The notes beneath the pieces were generated by a model. It saw only the letters and a list, made by a program, of their open reading frames with translations, ran no database searches and was not told the origin of the DNA. This document shows, piece after piece, positions 58,423 through 64,000 of a stretch of DNA of 64,000 bases. The DNA is taken from the NCBI GenBank assembly GCA_013368445.1, contig JAACJO010000007.1, positions 496,001-560,000 of the forward strand. The letters run 5' to 3'. Origin of the DNA: Leucocoprinus leucothites (lineage: Eukaryota > Basidiomycota > Agaricomycetes > Agaricales > Agaricaceae). Numbering within the stretch: position 1 is the stretch's first letter; the number at the start of each line of letters is the position of its first letter. The translations under genes were made by a program, and so were the position numbers.

Positions 58423-60041
58423 ATGGCCTCCCACCTCGCTCGCACCTTTGTCCGCCGTACGTCTTCATTCTCTCTCTCCACCGTCCCTTCTTGACTTTTT
58501 GCCAGGTTTTCATGTTTCAGCACGTCGCGCCGCGCTATCCCAATTCAACATGCCGGCTATGAGTCCAACAATGACTGAAGGTGGCATTGCGTCCTGGAAG
58601 AAGAAAGAGGGCGAGACTTTCGCCTCTGGTGACGTCCTTCTCGAAATTGTCCGTACAATTCCGATACATTCCTAAATCGTGCAATCCAATGCTAACTTGC
58701 CATCATCCAGGAAACCGACAAGGCCACAATTGATGTCGAGGCTCAGGACGACGGTATCCTCGCCAAAATCATTGTCAGTTGCCTTCTGTGAGCCACACCA
58801 GTTATTTTTTTTGACCACGTCATAGGTTCCCGATGGTTCCAAGGGCGTCCAGGTCGGCTCAGCGATTGCAATTGTTGGAGAGGAAGGTGATGACCTTTCG
58901 GGTGCGGCCGCTCTTGCAGAGCAGGCTTCAAAACAAGTAGCTCCCAAGGAAGAAAAAGCCCCCGAACCACCTAAGCAGGAGACTTCCACCCCACCTCCCG
59001 CTCCCGAGTCAAAACCTGCTCCCGAGACCAAGGCTGAACTTCCGACAGGTGACCGCATCTTCGCCAGCCCTATTGCAAAGAAGATTGCTCTCGAGCGTGG
59101 TATTCCTTTGGGCCAGGTCAAGGGAACAGGCCCTAACGGTCGCATCATCCGCGAGGACGTCGAAAACTTCAAGTCTACTGCTACCGCTCCTCAATCCCCC
59201 GCTGCTGCCGAGTCCACTGCTGACTATGTTGATGTTCCCGTTTCAAACATGCGCCGTACCATTGGTGCTCGCCTCACACAATCTAAACAAGAGCTTCCGC
59301 ACTACTACCTCACCATCGACATCAATATGGACAAGGTTCTCAAGCTCAGGGAAGTTTTCAACAAGACTCTGACGGAGAAGGACAAGTCCTCTAAACTCAG
59401 TGTCAACGATTTTATCGTCAAGGCCGCTTCATGTGCCCTCTCTGATGTTCCCGAAGCCAACTCAGCGTGGTTGGGTGAGATTATCAGGCAGTAAGTTGAA
59501 TTCCTTTTAAACGCATGAACCTGGAAGCTAACTCTCCGATGCAGATACAAGAAAGCCGACATTTGTGTAGCTGTTGCAACACCCACTGGCCTCATTACAC
59601 CTATTGTAAAGGACGTAGGCTCTAAAGGTCTTGCCACTATCTCGGCCGAGACGAAAGCCCTCGCCAAGAAAGCTCGCGATGGCAAGCTATCACCATCAGA
59701 GTACCAGGTGGGTACCTTGCTCAATCTTTAGGTACGCGGTATTCTGATGAACAATTTCTACCTCTCCCCAGGGCGGTACTTTCACCATCTCCAATCTCGG
59801 AATGTATGACATCAGTCACTTCACCGCCATCATCAACCCACCCCAGTCATGCATCCTCGCCATTGGCTCCACGCAAGCTACCTTTGTACCCGCCCCAGAA
59901 GAGGAACGTGGATTTAAGACTGTTCAAATAATGAAAGCAACATTGAGCTCGGATCACCGTGTCGTTGATGGTGCTGTTGGTGCTCGGTGGTTGGCTGCCT
60001 TCAAAGGCTACCTCGAAAATCCTCTGACTTTCATGCTTTGA
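58423..60041 (+). CDS. LAT1: Dihydrolipoamide acetyltransferase, pyruvate dehydrogenase E2
   Basis: Transfers the acetyl group to CoA in the mitochondrial pyruvate dehydrogenase complex. Exons are 58423-58456, 58506-58648, 58711-58773, 58826-59490, 59545-59707 and 59772-60041, 445 residues. A short presequence ([12 protein letters not shown]) precedes one lipoyl domain ([20 protein letters not shown]) with the lipoylated Lys63 in ETDKATID. An Ala/Pro linker leads to the peripheral-subunit-binding domain ([20 protein letters not shown] followed by [10 protein letters not shown]). The catalytic domain contains [40 protein letters not shown] and the active-site motif DHRVVDG (417-423, His418). 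All introns are canonical and the model is complete. Confidence 0.97.
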
Positions 60042-60351
60042 GGAGTTGTTCTTGTTAGAGTTTCGTGCCAGTATGCTGGGATACCTCTTTTCTTTTTATT
60101 AGACTAATGCATATTTTAACACTTTGGGTTTATGTTCAAACCATGATATGAGTGCCACAAAATAAGAGTGACCCTTGTAGACGCTCGACAACAGTGCCGA
60201 GATTCAGGGCGAACGCTCTTTGCGAACTCGGTTCAGAATGAATGGCGCCATCATGTGATACTAAACCCGAGCGCCCAACGCGTAATAGTATCCGGAGGTT
60301 GGTTGCGCCCTGGCCCTTGTTCACGCTGCTCTTGACTACGACGGCCCAGGT
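60042..60351. other. Intergenic region, no gene seen
   Basis: 310 bp holding the LAT1 3' end and the upstream region of the DUF6697-like gene. The antisense frame 60136-60447 is without motifs. Confidence 0.5.
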
Positions 60352-62502
60352 ATGGACGACGAATTTTTCGCGTCCGTCCTCAAGAAATGGGCCGACTCCT
60401 CCCAAGAAGTCGTCAATCTCAAGAAACGCCTCACAGAGGTCGAACAAGAGGTGAGCTCTAGCCTCGCGTGATGGCTTTCGACCTATTCATTGACGACTCG
60501 ATCGCTTGTAACTACACCCATTCAGCGAAACGAATACCAGCATGAAGTGGGTCAACTGAAAGTGCGAGTTCAAAACAAGAGACAGGTCAAGTTTCAATCG
60601 ACCGCTCCATCAAACTGTGGTGATGTCGAGATTCTGGACCTTGACGAAGTCGGGGATAAGCTGGAGAAAGCTCGGCTTGAGTATCAACGACGGTTGAAAG
60701 AGGTGCGCCACACTTTCTGATTTGTCGGCGGTGATGCTGACCTCTTTTGATGTTATTTTACGCTGTGTAGCTGGATGATGCACGAAATCGTGAAGAGATA
60801 TTAAAACGAGAGTTTGAAGAGCTCAAAACAGAACAGATACAGTTGCGATCTGAAGTTCAAACAGAACGAACAAGAAATGCTCAAGTGAGCTCGGAACTAG
60901 CGAACCTCCAGTTTGAGAAGGAATCTATGATGAATCTTGTGCGTTCCGTTGAATTCACTGCCGATCAGTAAATCTGAATTCTTGAGCAGATAGCCGACCT
61001 CAGAACCAGACTGCTGCAGACTGAACAAGCCAACCCCGAACTGGGAACAAAGCATGTAAGTTCAACATTCTAGAAGCCTGTCAAGCAAAACCCCTAATAG
61101 TTTATCCTATGAAGCCGGATGTACATAGCATGAACGCTCAGCAGGTTCTAAAGCTTCAGGAACAAATGACCTCGCTAGAAACTCAGGCGAGTAATTAACT
61201 CGGGTTCTCATTGATGCAAAATGCTGACCTCTCTTTGGACTATTTTAGCTTCAGGAACTTCAGACCCTCGCGCAAAGTCTCCAAGCCGAGAATGCGACCT
61301 TGCGAGAGGATCTGGCAGGCACTCGGGAATCTCTACAGAAGGCCAAAGACAGTAACAAAGGTCTTCGAGCGACAATCGGTCAGTTGTCACGTATAGTAAG
61401 CCATGAGATGAAATTACTACTCGGTTGCGGTTTGAATTGACGTAGGAGTTTCAGGCACGGAATGTTGCTGGTGCTTCTGACCAAGCGTCATCAATTCACC
61501 ATGATAGTCCTAGTGCACGGACCTCGGTCGAAGGTCCACTAGTACCATCATCACCCGAGGACAAGAAACTTGTGGTTAAGCAAGGGGTTGAGCCCAAGGT
61601 TGAAACTGATTTGTCTTTCAACGATGAGACAATTGTCGCAGAACCAAATGAACCATTGACGCCCATTTCATCCCACCGACAAGAAGCCCTGGCGTCGCTC
61701 CCTGTTGTCATTCCCGATGCTGACATCAATGACGGGGAAAACAAGTTTACGCGCGGCTTTACAAGTGCCGCGATTGGGGGTAGCATTCAGTCCCTGATCG
61801 TTCGGTATGTCATAGTTTATTTTCGGTCGACGGAAGAAAAGAAGCTTTATTGATGGATGGAACAGAGTGAGTTCCAGCGGAACGGACCTCGCAAGGGGTC
61901 GAAATATTGAAGAGTATCTATGCCCAAGATTGGACCATAACCCTTGGTGCCCTTCCACTCCCGGACAGCATGGGTATATGTTTGTTGGACTGGGAAGAGA
62001 GAAAGACACATACACGACTTCCAAACTACGAAACCTCTTCATTGGTCTCCCCAAGTCCGGCTCTAAAGATGAGCGATACTTTAGGTACCTCGGAATTTAC
62101 AGTGTAAGCTGTGTGGACCCGCTGAGTGTTACCGAGTGGCGAACCCTTCCTGACACTGTAAGCTCTGCCCTCCTGGTACGCTCACATTTGGTTTGACCAA
62201 CTCAATTTCAACAGGTCAAGCAGAATTACGTTCGAGGTACGAAGGAAAAGAATAAAGACCCACGGACAAAACAAGCGATTCTTGCAGCATATAATTCCGG
62301 GGAGCTTTCTGTTCCTTGCGTCAAGCTCGAGTGTGTGGACTTTGACGAAGAGCTATATTCCGGGCTTCTGGCTTTCCGCGACAGGCGTGATTCTCTGAAA
62401 CGAATTCGAACGTCGAAACGGAATCGTGATGATGATAATGAAAGTAACGCACATTCACAGCGGACCAAACGAAGTTCTAGCAAACGAGCGGTGCAGCAGT
62501 GA
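60352..62502 (+). CDS. Coiled-coil protein with C-terminal DUF6697-like domain
   Basis: About 555 residues from exons 60352-60450, 60526-60702, 60771-60938, 60990-61055, 61115-61186, 61249-61395, 61446-61804, 61866-62157 and 62215-62502. The N-terminal ~260 residues form a long coiled coil: LKKRLTEVEQERNEYQHEVG, LKREFEELKTEQIQLRSEVQ, LKLQEQMTSLETQLQELQTL and LRATIGQLSR. A Ser/Pro/acidic linker follows. The C-terminal domain reads YLCPRLDHNPWCPSTPGQHG, YMFVGLGREKDTYT, KDERYFRYLGIYSVSCVDPL and VTEWRTLPDTVKQNYV. The aromatic PWCP...PGQHGYMFVGLG block resembles DUF6697, a domain I associate with basidiomycetes; the name is from memory and should be checked. A basic tail (KRIRTSKRNR) suggests nuclear or nucleic-acid contact. 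The intron 61187-61248 starts GCGAGT (GC-AG). A polypyrimidine tract follows the gene. Confidence 0.8.
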
Positions 62503-62917
62503 ACCTCTACCACTTCCGACACGCTTCAATTTTATGTTTTGTTCTACACTTGTTCCAGTTATGATTCCTTTAGTGGACCTTTTGGCCCTGTCAGTCATTG
62601 CGACTGCTAATCGCTTTTTTTTCTTTCTTTTCTTTTCCTTTCCTTTTTTTTTTCTCTTTGGCATCGTAAATATTCCCTTTCCCGCTCATTTCACAGTACA
62701 CACGTTAACTTATTTCTTATTTGTAGCTTTCTTTCCTTTTCATGGCAGTTTTCGCTTTGAACTACACGCTCTCTTGTCTCGTTACACCTGCTGTACTCTA
62801 CATCCACGATCCCTCTATATGTTACGAGTTGGTATGCCTAATGTTATCGCTTCCCTGATCGACGTCATGGCCATTTGAGGAATTGATGGGACTTAGTACT
62901 CCTGACTTCTCTCCATC
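62503..62917. other. Intergenic region, no gene seen
   Basis: 415 bp between the DUF6697-like gene and KAE1. It contains the polypyrimidine tract listed next and no credible gene. Confidence 0.5.
62614..62658 (+). repeat. Polypyrimidine (T/C) tract
   Basis: About 45 bp of almost uninterrupted T and C, including T runs of 8 and 10, some 110 bp downstream of the stop codon of the DUF6697-like gene. Low-complexity DNA, probably in the 3' UTR. Confidence 0.75.

Positions 62918-64000
<1,083 letters not shown>

Overview
The window is nuclear DNA from a filamentous basidiomycete, most likely an Agaricomycete. Almost every gene is cut by many 45-60 nt GT-AG introns, gene spacing is tight, and the proteins include mushroom-type families: a coiled-coil protein with what looks like a basidiomycete DUF6697 domain, a HapX iron regulator and a YjbQ homologue. 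All gene models below were assembled by hand from splice signals, reading phase and family motifs. Exon lists are therefore predictions, but most models close in frame from ATG to stop. No CRISPR array, intact transposon, rRNA or convincing tRNA was seen.

Layout. 1-6.6 kb: the 5' part of a RhoGEF gene, running off the left edge; a small conserved protein; a Zn2Cys6 transcription factor (TF1); a YjbQ-family enzyme with micro-exons. 6.8-14.6 kb: YTH1/CPSF30, a cytochrome P450, prephenate dehydratase (PHA2) and a second, related Zn2Cys6 factor (TF2) whose zinc cluster is split over five exons, one of them 5 nt. 15-23 kb: a large single-pass glycoprotein, RAC1, a C2H2-like protein and a DUF423/TMEM256 protein. 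23.5-35 kb: SPB1 (rRNA methylase), SLS1 (mitochondrial expression), PRT1 (eIF3b) and HAPX, with an ATCTGATAA GATA site just upstream of HAPX. 35-46 kb: a PPR protein, a stand-alone adenylate-forming enzyme, an XRCC2-like recombinase, a coiled-coil protein and SLX9. 46-52 kb: two tandem SLC35F/DMT transporters and a four-TM protein. 51.8-64 kb: a FAM192A/NIP30 protein, ESS2, NudE, exosome CSL4, PDH-E2 (LAT1), the coiled-coil DUF6697-like protein, and KAE1 running off the right edge.

Most genes are housekeeping: mRNA 3'-end processing, ribosome biogenesis (SPB1, SLX9), translation (PRT1), RNA decay (CSL4), tRNA modification (KAE1) and mitochondrial function (SLS1, PPR, LAT1). I see no phage-like, defence-like or otherwise novel operon-like system. 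The most unusual signals concern gene structure: micro-exons of 5-18 nt, a start codon alone in its exon, and at least five GC-AG introns, some at positions homologous to GT-AG introns in paralogues. The HAPX promoter site is the best regulatory lead.
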